Positions 22,720 to 33,698 of a DNA stretch of 64,000 nucleotides are shown piece after piece. Positions within the stretch are counted from its first letter, which is position 1, and each line of letters starts with the position of its first letter. The DNA is from Omphalotus guepiniiformis (lineage: Eukaryota; Basidiomycota; Agaricomycetes; Agaricales; Omphalotaceae): the NCBI GenBank assembly GCA_028554645.1, contig JAQOOI010000011.1, forward strand, positions 186,001-250,000. Direction: 5' to 3'. The notes under the pieces were generated by a model. It searched no databases, was not told the origin of the DNA, and was given only the letters and a program-made list of their open reading frames with translations. A program made the position numbers and the translations under genes.

Positions 22720-25700
22720 ATGGCTCTCAAGAACAGTGAATGTACAGAACCTAAGATTGTTTTGCCCACATTTGATGGAAGAATGATGGATAAAGCACCG
22801 TTATCATTTACTTCTGAGCTGCCAACCAGCACACAAGCTAACATTGATTCTCATCAGAGTCACACATACCCCTATTTGCCTATGCCGCTTCCTCCTCCAT
22901 TGCAGTTTCCTCCAGGTCCTCTTCCATATCATCTACCTCACTCCATTCTATTTCCACATTATCCATTTCCAATGTCGTATCCTCCACCCCTCCAGAATTC
23001 TGTTCCGATTGACATTCTTCACACCCAATCAGGATCCACTCTTCCAGTCAGTGCTTCACTCCAGGACGGGCCTGTTGTAGCTAAGCCACCTGCTCCGGTT
23101 AGCGAAGAACAAGCTGTTGTTGCACCTACAACAGTCCTGAGGTCAGATCCACAGACTTCTTTCGTACAAGCTCATCGTGGATGTCTGAAGCCCCGGTTTC
23201 CTCTTGTTGGATCTTATGTTAATGATGATACTCGGTACATCCGGTATGAAGATTTGGTTGGTGGCGGATGGAATGGCTGGCCTCAGGGAAACTTTGCAAT
23301 GGACATCACACACAAACAGTTTATGAAGACCAATCGGCTTGCTGTACACTGGTCAACAAAGACCACTACTGGACGGCAGGTGAAAGGATCCTCCGAAAAC
23401 TCAACAGATATCACTCTTGGTATTCAAAGCACTCGCTCTTGCTTTGGGACTATTCAATGCCGGAATCCTGATTGCGCTATTTTAATCCGTCCCCATACCC
23501 AGGGCCTCAAGAAGATTCATGAACAGCTTCAATCCCAGTGTAGATGTGGTGCAGAACTATTTCACTCACCATGTCCTAATCGGTCAAAGACTATCCGGTG
23601 GAATGGTGGTGTCCGTTATATGAATGGTGTTGATGATCATAATCATCTGACACATGCGCAGCTTCACGTCGATCCACACGAGATGAAGGAGTTTTCTGAT
23701 CTGGTTAGAGCCAACCCAAAAGCTGCACCTGCAGCATTGATCTCTGGTAATACTGTAGACGGCAAGGCATCCACAGAGATCTCTGATGTTCTAGTTCATG
23801 CTGGACGTGTCGGTCGGTATCGCTCCGAGATTCTAAATACTACCCAGCTGAAAGGTGGTGATGACTTCATTGCATCGTTCATGGAGTTTCAGCAGCAAAA
23901 CCCAGGTTTCATTGTTTCATCGACAATGCTTGGTGGTGTTGCTGTCATCTCAGCGCAAACCCCGTTCATGGCATCTCGACTTCACGAGGAGACTTTGAAA
24001 GTTGATGGACCATTCAACGGAGTTGTATCTGACGCAGCACATGGGTGGTGGCGAGTTCGCAACTCACTACTAATTGTCACTTCTGTGTTTTGTGAAATTC
24101 TACAGTCGTGGATTCCAAGTCTCATCAGCTACTCTAATGGTGCTACAGCTACGCACTATGAGTATCACTTTCTGGCTTTGATGGAGGCAATTGCTCGTAC
24201 TACTTCAGAACAAGGGAAACAGTTAGTTGATGAACTGTTTGCACAGGTACATTGCACTTTTAGAAATCTATATCTGCTCAATACTGATAGTTATCCTGTT
24301 GCAGGTCATTGATTTTAGTGAGGCTGAACGTTGCGGTTTCATTCAGGCTTTCATTCGCTTCTGGCAGAAGCATGATATTTCTCGCAGTGCACAAGATCTG
24401 CGTCAGAAAGCGGAAACCCTTCTCCGAGGCTGCAAACAGCACTTTCGAAGCAGTATCACAAGGGTAAAGCGGATTACAGCTATTGTACCTGTTGAGAAGC
24501 GAGGAGAGTTTGAAAGGCTTGCAGTCAAGCTACTTGATGCGGAAGACCAGGAATCCTTTCAGACGATTGCATCTAGTATTCAAACAGGCTATCCTAAGCT
24601 GCGGCCCTGGTTGGATTGGTGGCTTCGAGATGAGCATGCCCCCATGTTGTTTCAGTCTCAGCGTGTCATGGATCCAATTATTTGGAACTCCTTGCCGGAC
24701 AGTACCAATGCAGAGGAAGCAATGCATTTCAGCCTATACTGTCAGCAAGGCAAGAATCACGACTTCCTTTCAGGCTTTGCTGCATTGAAGAAGGTTGCTA
24801 CGACTTTTGAGCTCAAATACAATGCAGAACGCAGTACGTGGACATTTTGCTTTTCAAGTTCATATTTAACACTCACATTCTTGAAGTTGGCCAACCAACA
24901 CATTGGGGAAAGCCTGCCTTACAGATCCGTAATGCTCTAAAGAGGAAAATTGGTCGAACCAAACTTTCTCGTACCAAGGAGAAGATTCGGGTCAAACGTG
25001 AACGTTACATCAATGATGGTCGTCCTAAAGATGATCACCGCTTACTCAGTTCTGCACGCAAGGCTCGCAACCGAAAGACACATAATCCAGACCTACTTCA
25101 CATCAGCCGCCATCGCAAAGCTCGAGCTCAGCAGAAACACAAGGATGAAGTTGATGAACCAGATCACATATTTGAGGATTGGAATGGAATAGCGCAATCT
25201 GAGTCATTCACGTCACCTTCAGGTATCAAGATCATGTCTGCGACTAAGGCCCTCACATCCACAATCAACTGTGACAAAAAGAGCCTAAAGTTTGATGGCT
25301 TGGTGCAAAACAGCTCTGACTTTATGGAGCGTTGGCTAAATGTTTCAACTCCCAAAGCCTCTATTGCAATTCACACTGTTGCTGCAGACATGGATAACAA
25401 GTCACCTGAGGTTCAGCGGTTACGCCGCGCAGCAGCTTCAAGTGTTACTACAATGGCTCCTGTTTCTTCAAAACCTTCTGTGCCTCGTCTATCTCTTCCA
25501 CAGACCAATCCACTTGCAATGTATTCATCTCAAGATCTGGTTGATGATGTGCCGCGAAATTTCAAGCTCGCATTCATTGAAGGATGCTCCGTTCTCATTG
25601 TGTCAAAACGACTGGATACTCTGCAGGGTTACAAGTGGCATTGTAGTTCATGCTGGATTGATACCTCCTTGGAGGCGTTGTTCTGGACATTCAACTATGA

Positions 25701-28700
25701 CTGGACGAGTATTGTTTCTCTCTTTGACCGGTCTCTAGATCATCCCTTCTATCCTGTCTTTCTTATTCTCAAGCTACGCTGTACTCTTCTTCTTGGAAAC
25801 TACATGGATTCCGAAGTAGTTGGGAAACAGCTTTCTGAATTCCGGGAATCTGCTCGGTCCTATATCAAGCTTAACAATTTTGGTTACAATGATCAATTGT
25901 ATGATTACGATGCAGTAACTGTAAGTCTATCACTTCTCAAGGACACTTCTACAACAACTAATCTAATTATAGTCTTGGATCTCTACCATGATTGATATCT
26001 CCCATACCCTCGCCAGCACACCCAAAGATCAAATATCAGAGACTAATTGTGTGGTCTCTAGTTACTTTGCGTTGGAGGTTATCACTTTGAAACGTTGCAC
26101 CGGTGATCCAAACAAGACTATCACCCGCAACACTTCTTACGCACATATCCAGCTCACTCCTCCACATCCTGGACCAAATCCCCGGACTACAGGGGGACCA
26201 TTCTCTTCTGACTGGGAAGCTGTTCAGGGAAATCTTCAGAATTGGATCCGTAACCTTACAGGTGTTAGCTCATCGAAGAGCAAGCCAATTGAGAAATGCT
26301 GGTGGACTTCAGATGACCAGTGTTTCTGTCAAGGCAATGCCGAAGTCCTTGATCTATGCACTTCATTACCATTATGCTGGATTATTTCACAGCACACAGA
26401 TGACAAACTGTGGAACTATCCACGTCGAGTCTTTCCATTATCTGGAAAGGAGGCAACACAACGGCAATGCATCTATGAGATGACTGCTCGTATTTTCTTC
26501 AATGGTTCTCATTATGTTGCCCGCTACACTGCTCCTACAGACACAGGCACACATCAGCCAGCTGTCTACTTTTATGATGGCAATCACTGTGAAGGATATG
26601 CTCAGAAAGAGACAGGATCATTGGAGAAGCTTCTTTCCGGTGTATCTCCTACTCTTCCAAGCTCACATGAAGATTCACAATACAAGACTTGTGCAGTCAT
26701 CTATCACTTAAAAGGTGGCCGTTCTGCTCAAGAGTGGTTTATGGACCGCCAAGTTGCGCTCTTGAAAAAGGAAGCACACATTTCAATCACACCACATTCT
26801 AATTCAACCGCTAAACCACTCTCCACATCAACAGTATTCACACACACAGACTTTACAGTGCGATCACCTTCTCAATGTCAATGGCTTACAGATAAGAAGA
26901 TAGAACAGTTCAAGACTTTAGCTTCACCACCAATGGAGTATCAAAATACAACATGCGACATCTACACTACCATACTTCCGAAAACACCTCCTATTAGTAT
27001 ATCCTCCAGCAACTCTTTATTCGCTTTAGCTAGTAGAGCCGCCTCTCATGAAAGTAGCTCTGATACATGGTGTCTTCCCAGACTCAAAGCTGTCAAGAGT
27101 ATCCATCATGGTTATAGCCGTCCAAGCTCAACTGAACTTTCCTACATTGTTAATCAGTTGATCGGCAACGACAAAAACTCACAATCAGTGGCTCCTTCCA
27201 GCTCTCCTCCACCATCATCTCCGATTCAAATACTCTGTCGATGTGGTGCTGACTCAGATGGACATCGACAGGAATGCAAGGAGGAAGCCATTCAATGCAC
27301 TGTATGCAAGGAAAAGTGGTCACATATAGCCTGTCAAACTTATCGAACAACCGCGGCAAATATATCCAAGTTCAAATGCCCTGACTGTGCTATTCCTTTT
27401 CCTACAAATCCTCAACATATCCGGAATGCTATTATCAAACTTCGCCGGTCAACACGCATGTAAGTATTACTATATGATGATTAATAAGTATGTAGCTGGC
27501 TTACTTTGCTCTCTTTACAGTGCACGGGACTCTAAAGCATCAAGTTCTCTAAACTTATTGTATGTTATTGACTTTTGCTAACACTATTTCTCTTACATCT
27601 TCCATATAGCCCAGGAAAGGGTGTCTTAGTGAAGGATGGTGTATTTTATTACCCTGCCCGGCTAATTTTCTATAATTCTCGAGCCAAGACATGGACAGTC
27701 CGCTTCTGGCGTCTCAATAAACTGACCGCAGGATGCACACAGAAACGAAATTCTAGTTGCACTGTGCCTGAAACCAACATTGTAGATGAGCTATGGCTCA
27801 ATCAGGCTGCTCGTAGAAAGATCAGAGTATGTCTTTGTCTTTGCCTAAGTGTAGAGGTTTGTAATTGACCATTCTCATTGATAGCTTGGACACTGGACAC
27901 GAGCTTATGAGGTCGATTCCTCAGAAGAAGACTTCCTTCTTAATCCAGAATCACTGCCATATAACACAGAGATCGAGAAGGCACTACATGGACATGAAAC
28001 AATACTAACCCAAATCATGAACGATCCTGATTCAGTGGATGAATATCATGCACCTGTCATGCAGTGGTATAGACATGCAAATCGGCACACAAGAGCGGTT
28101 GAGTATTCTGGTGGATTATCGCAGGATGATTGTGCGAGAATCAATAATTGGTTCTTTCACAAGATTGACGGCGCAAAGGACAAAATCCATGTTTGGGGTG
28201 CCTCGTTACCTATTGCGCATGCCCGTACACTTCTCCTTGCTCATCGACATCACTACGAGTTTCAAGAGTCTGTTGACTGTCCATCACAAACCATTCCCGA
28301 TGCTTTGAAACTCAATCACTTCATCCTTCAGAGATCTTTTGAACGACTAGTTGATTGGACAGGAAAGAGGCGGGATGGAAAAGAAAAGCACTTTGATGCA
28401 TTTGATGTGGACTTGGAAGCTCTGCGTGTCCTAGAAGTGCTTATATTTGATATATCAGAGGACGCAGGAATCGCAGGGAATCATCAGTGGGGTCTGGATG
28501 TTGGAACTCATCAGGATAACTGGAATCCATGGGCCGGAGATGGTCCTGAGCATAACATATCCAATGTACGAGAGGCAAGTGATTCGGAGCTTGAGGTAAG
28601 CAGCCTACAGAGATATATGTTCCCTATGCTGAATTGACGGGGGTGGTAAATCTTTCTAGCATGGACAAGATTTCAAAGATGATCAGATATCACGCACTGC

Positions 28701-28845
28701 TTTAAAGCACTTAGGACCCCGTCCACAACCTAGACCTAAGTATAAGAGTGCAGGTCAAGAAGCCACAAGGACCAAGCGGCGGAACTCAAGTGATGATATA
28801 GAAGAGACTGTTCGAGCTAAGCGATCAAAGAGTTCGCCAGAATAG
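22720..28845 (+). CDS. MULE transposase fused to USP-like protease, PHD finger and Tudor-like segment
   Basis: Eight exons: 22720-24246, 24305-24833, 24887-25920, 25973-27459, 27521-27559, 27610-27826, 27885-28595, 28660-28845. Total 5730 nt (about 1909 aa), open throughout with frame-preserving GT-AG introns. In order: a Pro-rich N-terminus; a zinc-finger-like DNA-binding module (CRNPDC, CRCG, DDHNH; residues about 240-310); a DDE domain with likely acids in VVSDAAHGWW, VIDFSEAE and NAEEAMHFSLY; a basic linker; a cysteine-peptidase domain resembling ubiquitin-specific proteases (Cys in SSCWIDTSLEALF near 941, His in GSHYVARYT near 1210, Asp in VYFYDGNHCEGYA); a C4HC3 PHD finger (LCRCGADSDGHRQEC...FKCPDC, about 1450-1500); a segment GVLVKDGVFYYPARLIFYNS like Tudor/PWWP; and a basic C-terminus. 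A possible extra upstream exon ends at 22643, but its intron would be only 34 bp. Domain naming is by motif only. Confidence 0.85.
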
Positions 28846-29033
28846 TATCCTACTTGTACCACTCTGTGCTTGCATTACCTATAACAATATCACCTCACAA
28901 CTGTAAAGCAACATGAGTGTACTAGTAGTCAGCCACACATCTCGCATACACATACATACACCTGAGATACCTTTACATATGCCAGCGTGCTCTTAGTGGA
29001 TGCCAGCAGGCACCAGTGTATTGCTTGCGTGTG

Positions 29034-29345
29034 TCAGCGTACACCCGAAATACCTCTCACATATGCCAGCGGCTACCAGCGTACCCTTGTGTATGCCAGC
29101 GTACACCAGCATACCCCTTGCGTATGTCAGCGTCCACCAGTGTCCACCTTGCATATGTCAGCGTACACCAGCGTCCACCTTGCATATGTCAGCGTACACC
29201 AGCGTCCACCTTGCATATGCCAGCGTACACCAGCATACACCTCGCAAATGCCAGCGTACACCAGCATACACCTCGCAAATGCCAGCAGACACTAGCATAC
29301 CCCTTGCATATAGCAGCGTTCACATTATACCCTCACATATGCTGG
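29034..29345 (+). repeat. Subterminal array of ~31-bp repeats (core CAGCGTACACCAGC)
   Basis: About ten tandem units, for example GTCAGCGTACACCAGCGTCC followed by ACCTTGCATAT, varying mainly at GTACACC/GTCCACC and the last bases. AGCGTA recurs at the very right end (about 30390-30440) and in the left 120 bases of the element. These are likely transposase-binding sites. Open frames in all three phases here are a by-product of the periodicity. Confidence 0.85.
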
Positions 29346-29553
29346 TGTATCTTCCATGTAGGCCAGTGTACTCTTTGCCCCGCTCATTGTACACCGGTAG
29401 CCCCACCGCATCTCGACATTCCGGAAGATCAAAACACAGAGGACACAGTTTGGCACACCAGGGCATTTAGGATGTTTGCGTGGACGTTATATTAACAAGT
29501 CGCGCACTCCTCAAACTCATCCAAAGCTTACTTATAGTTTGCATCCATATACT

Positions 29554-29861
29554 CACGAGAGATTAACGGAAACCCTATCATATAGTCTATATGCTCTGGT
29601 AAGTCATCTAGTAACGAATCAACTTTCAAGGACTCACCGTCGTTACTGTTTCTTTCAACATGACACTCGAAAGCAGTGCGCTATCTGTTGCCCCGGAACA
29701 AGCATATCCCACGAGAGATTAACGGAAACCCTATTGTATAGTCTGCTCTGGTAAGTCATCTAGTAACGAATCAACTTTCAAGGACTCACCGTCATTGCTG
29801 TTTCTTTCAACACGACACTCGGAAGCAGCGCCATATCCGTTGCCCCGGAACAAGCATATCC
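29554..29861 (+). repeat. Tandem duplication of a ~155-bp unit in the MULE
   Basis: Unit 1 29554-29709 and unit 2 29710-29861 both begin CACGAGAGATTAACGGAAAC and end GCCCCGGAACAAGCATATCC, with scattered substitutions and one short deletion in unit 2. Confidence 0.9.
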
Positions 29862-29897
29862 ACCCGTGATTTATCAACTTCAAAGGTCTAACGTGTG

Positions 29898-30112
29898 CTC
29901 CAAGGGTCTGGTTCACGCGTTGCTAACATCCGAGTTGACACCATGCACTCTACTAGAAACTCTCCTATTCAGCATGGTGCTCCAGGGGTCTGGTTCAACA
30001 TTCTGAATGATCCTCGCTGTCAGATCCTGCTCCTGGGGTCAGGTTCACGAGTCTGACTTGAAGACGAATCCCTCGGTGCACAATCAACATACAGTTCCAG
30101 GGGTCTGGTCCT
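29898..30112 (+). repeat. Four dispersed copies of CTCCAGGGGTCTGGTTCA
   Basis: Near-identical 18-20-mers at 29898, 29980, 30030 and 30094 (the last with a shortened 3' end), within the right subterminal region of the MULE. Possible second class of transposase or host-factor site. Confidence 0.75.
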
Positions 30113-30455
30113 AATATGTGGAGATTTACGTGCACAAACGGCCTACCAACACATATAGCAGCGATACTTCGGGCCCTAAAGCTCGACTGCTTGATAGCGT
30201 GGACCGGCGACGAGAGATGATGGAAGAGTGAGAGGAAGCAGCGTGAATTGAGAGTCAACGAGCTTGTGATGTAGAGCAAACACTAGCAAATCTGTGGACG
30301 CGTGTAATCACGGGACCACCCACGTACGAAATTCTTACTCGCAAGCTCACACAATCCCTACACTGCACGCTGCCCTCCCTCAACGTGGACCAGCGTACAC
30401 TAGCGTACATCAGCGTACGTGTCACGCTCCGGTGTACGCTAAATGCTAATGGCCC

Positions 30456-30464
30456 GCTTGTTTC
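30456..30464. repeat. Right target-site duplication of the MULE (GCTTGTTTC)
   Basis: Matches 21477-21485 exactly and abuts the right terminal inverted repeat. Confidence 0.92.
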
Positions 30465-31070
30465 TCTTGGCACAAAGGCCGCTCGGTTCTGTCCAAGATG
30501 CTTTCGCATCTCCTGGCGCCTGCGCCACAAGTGATCAATCTTGATCACTTTATCTTTCCATGTTGCGTAATTCGTTGGCAACGTGTCTTGCAAGTAGATT
30601 GCATCAATAATTTTGTCATTGACACCCTTCTCGATAATCCTGACTACGTAAGGGTTGTCCTTCTTGTAGTCGGCCTCGGTCAACAATATCTCCAGCTGCT
30701 GGAAATACTCCTCAGCTGTTCCAGTGCCCTGTCTGAGCACTTCGATCTTCTCTTGGGCTGCTCGCTGCAACCCCGAATCCAGGAACGCTGTGTTTAGGTC
30801 CTGCTTAAACTCGGCCCATGTCTTTCACCAAGTTTCGGTTCCTTCGTTGTAATGAGTCTCGTAATAATTCTGGACCCATCCGTCTGTGTTCCTTCCATTC
30901 ATGTAAGAAATTGCAACATCAATCCTCTCGTTATCAGAGTCGATGTTGTTCTTCTTATCACAAATGAACATAAACAGTCTTCGTTGCCATACTTTGAATT
31001 CACCTTTGGCTCCGGTGAAATTCTCAGGCTTATTCAAAAGGGATCTTCCTTTTGGCGATTTGTCGGACAT
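30465..31070 (-). pseudogene. Gag N-terminal part of the gypsy element
   Basis: On the minus strand from ATG at 31070, MSDKSPKGRSLLNKPENFTG, with the tryptophan-containing retrotransposon-gag helix block (FKVWQRRLFMFI), then an in-frame TGA at 30827-30825 directly before KTWAEFKQDLNTAF, and an open frame with EEYFQQLEILLTEADYK and LPTNYATWKDKVIK up to the MULE insertion point. The TGA is flanked by conserved sequence on both sides, so it is a mutation and not a natural end. About 550 bases of leader separate the ATG from the 5' LTR. Confidence 0.88.
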
Positions 31071-31626
31071 TCTGATCGGTGATGAAGGTCGGGTGGAATA
31101 TGGAGATGATGTAAGGGATCTGTATGGAGGTGTGGTAGGTGATGCGGGATTTGAATTGAAAAGGTCGTCAAGGTTGTTTGAAAACCAAGACGTGGTGATT
31201 TGTTCAAAGTCGTACCGTCAGTAACCTCACGAAGAGATTTCGGGTACTTGTTTGAATAGGGATGATGATGTTTGGTTCCAAAACCACACTCTTCTTGATA
31301 GTTCAACTGGGCCCTCCTTTCTAGGATTGGAGCGACGTCCCCAGCACAAAGACCCGTCTCCGAAGATCAGGAATCAATGTCTTATGTCTGCCAGTACACA
31401 GTCGGACTCAACGTTACTGTTTTGTACTATAGGCGACGTGAACTGGACTGAGTGTAGTTTTCTAACCGAACAGAAACTCGGTATCAAAGGCAAATGCCCA
31501 AGGAAAAAATGTGTAAGCGTGTAGAACGGAAAAAGAAACTTACTAGTCGCTATAAACGATCAGCAGGCAAGCTTGATGATATGGAATGTGTAAAGTCGGG
31601 TGAGGTTGTTTGAAGCTTCGATCTTA

Positions 31627-32077
31627 TGTTAGCGACTCGAGATTTTACTCAAGTGACTTTACACAAAACCTTAACTTCTCACAAAGAAGATAAGAAATCA
31701 AGAGAAATAGATTGAGAAAAGGATAGGGCTAAGTACAAGCTTATCTCGAGGAGATTAAACTAGATCGAAGCTAAAGAAGTATTTCTACAAAAGAAGTGTT
31801 CTTATATACGTAAATAATACCCTAAATCCTGGGTTGTAACCCTTGACTAATTAACGTGTGTCTACCATGATTTATCCATGAGTTACGATCACCTCAGGAT
31901 ATACGTGTTGTGATCTCGATTGCCTTGTGTTCTGTGTGTGTCTAAGATCATCATGCTGTCTACATGCGTAATTAATATAACCCTAGATCTAAGTAATATG
32001 ATACTATCTAAAGTGTCTACATGTACAAACAGTTGATGAGATAAGATGAAAAGAAAAAGAATACATTGTTCGTAACA
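31627..32077 (-). repeat. 5' LTR of the gypsy element
   Basis: 451 bp, nearly identical to 16809-17269, TG...CA ends, followed by target duplication CCTGC at 32078-32082. The sequence just inside it (TAAGATCGAAGCTTC on the minus strand) does not start with the usual TGG of a tRNA-type primer site, so the priming mode is unclear. Confidence 0.95.
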
Positions 32078-33058
32078 CCTGCCTGGCAAAGAGCCCTTCA
32101 TCTAGAAGTCGCTATTCAAGTATCTGTGTAATCCACGGGACTTAGGAAGGAAGAAACTACACACACACAGGCGTAAGAGCCTCATGAGCCTAAATAACGT
32201 CGAAAGAACAAAGCTAGAGGTATTGCCAAGCCATCAAAATGGTTTGTTCGAACTTAGCCAATCTCCTGGAACCTGCAGATTGATGATATACTGGAGATAA
32301 CGCTTTATGATCGGAAATATATAATCGACGATTCCATTCCAAGATACTAGATGGTCAAAGCTATGAAAATGATCGGTCTCAATGACTGTATAATTACTTG
32401 TTAGTAAAGTAATGACAGAATTGGCCTTCGAGCGCTGGATATTGGTATATCTACGAGGTGCTATGGGGTCTAGATGTCGGAATAGGAGAAAATACGGAAG
32501 CCCGACGGGATAAATGACTAGAAACTGCCCTCGGCGCCCCTATAAGTACACTGTAAAGCAGTTACAAAGATGAATAATAACGAAATACATAGGAGTAGTT
32601 CGTTTAGGATGGCTCGAGCGCATGATAAGAAGGGTCTAGATGTACCAAAAACATCACTAAAACATAATACTTACACATATATACCCAAGAACTGCACATA
32701 ATGACCCTCTAGACGTGCCTACTTACCCAACTCAGTCATATTGTTTCTGTTTATATCTATTTTATACTCGATGTTATCCCTCTGTTCCTTTTACTTACTC
32801 CACTCAGTTTTCTATCTATTTATGAAATACTTACAAGCAGTAGAGTACATATACTGTCATGTATAGGGTCGAGCGCCCCAGGTTATGACTGCCCGCCAAA
32901 TTGGAGAACTTTACGTATCTTCTAGAGCGTTAAATCGCAGAAGGCCTCTTGATTGTGAACGTCAGGCCCCGGTTCTTTGAGCTGGTAGAGGCAGACTATT
33001 AGGAATTGCAGTGCTTTAATAGAGTGCTAAATATCTGAACATCTGTTGTGTTTGAACT

Positions 33059-33123
33059 GTCTGTCTGTCTGTCTGTCTGTCTGTGTCTGTCTGTCTGTGT
33101 CTGTCTGTCTGTGTCTGTCTGTT
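33059..33123 (+). repeat. (CTGT)n microsatellite
   Basis: Tandem CTGT units with periodic CTGTGT interruptions over about 65 bases, inside the segment that splits the YR retroelement. Confidence 0.95.
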
Positions 33124-33323
33124 TTGCTGTTTCTGGTACTTGTCGAAGGGTCTAGACGGTGATCTTTCAGTTTAGTTAGTCTTCCCTACAGTCTAGCTCG
33201 ACTTTAGTCAGTTTTCTGCGTGCGGAATCTTTGCCAACGCCAGACTACACTCGCTTTTACAAGGCAACCTTTGAGTTTAGACGAGTTCCTACGTCTTAGA
33301 GTGCTCATTTCACTGCTATTAAC

Positions 33324-33698
33324 GGTCGAAGCAGAAACAGATCCACAAATAATGTATTCAAATGCATTCATCAGCTCCTTGAAGACGAGCAATTCTACAT
33401 CTACACCAGATACATCCCCAGTGCCAAAAACCCTGCTGATAAACCCTCATGAGGCATCTATGGCCCACAGAACCTCCTCCTTCCACAAATTCCCATGCCA
33501 GATGAGCTTCAATCTCTCCTCGTCGACTTTGACAGTCCTCTCACAGAATCCGAACATCGTCAATATGCTGGTAGAAGCCCTGATCACCAATTTAAACCTG
33601 CTAGAGGACCCGATCACAGAAGCGAACATCATAGAGCTTGGCAAAGAGAACTCGAGTGTGAAGCTGACAAACTTCAGTTCATCGCTGACCACTGGTGA
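33324..33698 (+). pseudogene. RNase H C-terminal end of the YR retroelement
   Basis: Frame beginning GGT CGA AGC at 33324 reads GRSRNRSTNNVFKCIHQLLE, then YTRYIPSAKNPADKPS, a TGA (CGA to TGA), GIYGPQNLLLPQIP and a tail ending at TGA 33696-33698. This is the part of the RNase H domain and post-RH tail absent after 16554. It overlaps the start of the recombinase frame, as expected for this element type. Confidence 0.8.

Larger units (their letters stand above)
21486..30455 (+). mobile_element. Mutator-like DNA transposon (MULE), 8.97 kb, probably autonomous
   Basis: Ends are imperfect terminal inverted repeats: left GGGCATAGTACATTTAGCGT, right (reverse complement) GGGCCATTAGCATTTAGCGT, both running on to CGCAGCGTGA or CGGAGCGTGA. 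It is flanked by a 9-bp direct duplication GCTTGTTTC, the size typical of Mutator-like elements. It lies inside the gag gene of the gypsy element. It carries one open multi-exon gene on the plus strand (22720-28845) and arrays of AGCGTA-containing subterminal repeats, dense on the right side. No inactivating mutation was found. Confidence 0.9.
16809..32077 (-). mobile_element. Ty3/gypsy chromovirus, full length, minus strand, interrupted by a MULE
   Basis: LTRs at 16809-17269 and 31627-32077 begin TGTTA and end TAACA and are flanked by the same 5 bases, CCTGC (16804-16808 and 32078-32082). Coding is on the minus strand, so the right LTR is the 5' LTR. The order from right to left is gag, zinc knuckle, protease, RT, RNase H, integrase, chromodomain, then the polypurine tract AAGGAGGGGGTAA directly beside the left LTR. 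By eye the LTRs differ by six substitutions and one 10-base indel over about 450 aligned bases, implying a fairly recent insertion. Three nonsense codons (30825, 21001, 18145) and the gag interruption make it non-autonomous now. Confidence 0.95.
16555..33323. other. Segment inserted in the RNase H domain of the YR retroelement
   Basis: The two sides of the RNase H domain join in frame at a GGT codon present on both sides (16552-16554 and 33324-33326), suggesting a short target duplication. Without the gypsy element nested in it, the inserted segment is about 1.5 kb (16555-16803 plus 32083-33323) and has no recognisable gene. Its ends are only weakly similar in inverted orientation (GTTGCGCTGAAAACG and GTTAATAGCAGTGAAATG). 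It carries a copy of the leader motif GTGCGGAATCTTTGCCAACG at 33220. It could be a non-autonomous element or a piece of a related retroelement. Confidence 0.5.

Noticed and set aside
29034..29345. Regularly repeated ~31-bp units resembling a CRISPR array
   Set aside because: The units are contiguous with no unique spacers, lie in a eukaryotic transposon and have no cas genes.
28987..29495. Overlapping open frames of 100-160 codons in all three plus-strand phases (Pro/Thr/His-rich)
   Set aside because: They arise from the 31-bp subterminal repeats of the MULE, which lack stops in every phase. Composition is periodic and no start context or homologous protein is evident.
21486..30455. Kyakuja-Dileera-Zisupton (KDZ) transposon instead of MULE
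   Set aside because: The target duplication is 9 bp with matching TIRs, and the SDAAHGWW / DFSEAE / EEAMH acids with a GCM/WRKY-like zinc finger fit Mutator-like elements better than KDZ, which give 8 bp; a profile search would settle it.
32960..33010. tRNA-like stretch around GGTTCTTTGAGCTGGTAGAGGC
   Set aside because: The A-box and B-box spacing and a cloverleaf acceptor stem could not be built, so it is not called a tRNA.
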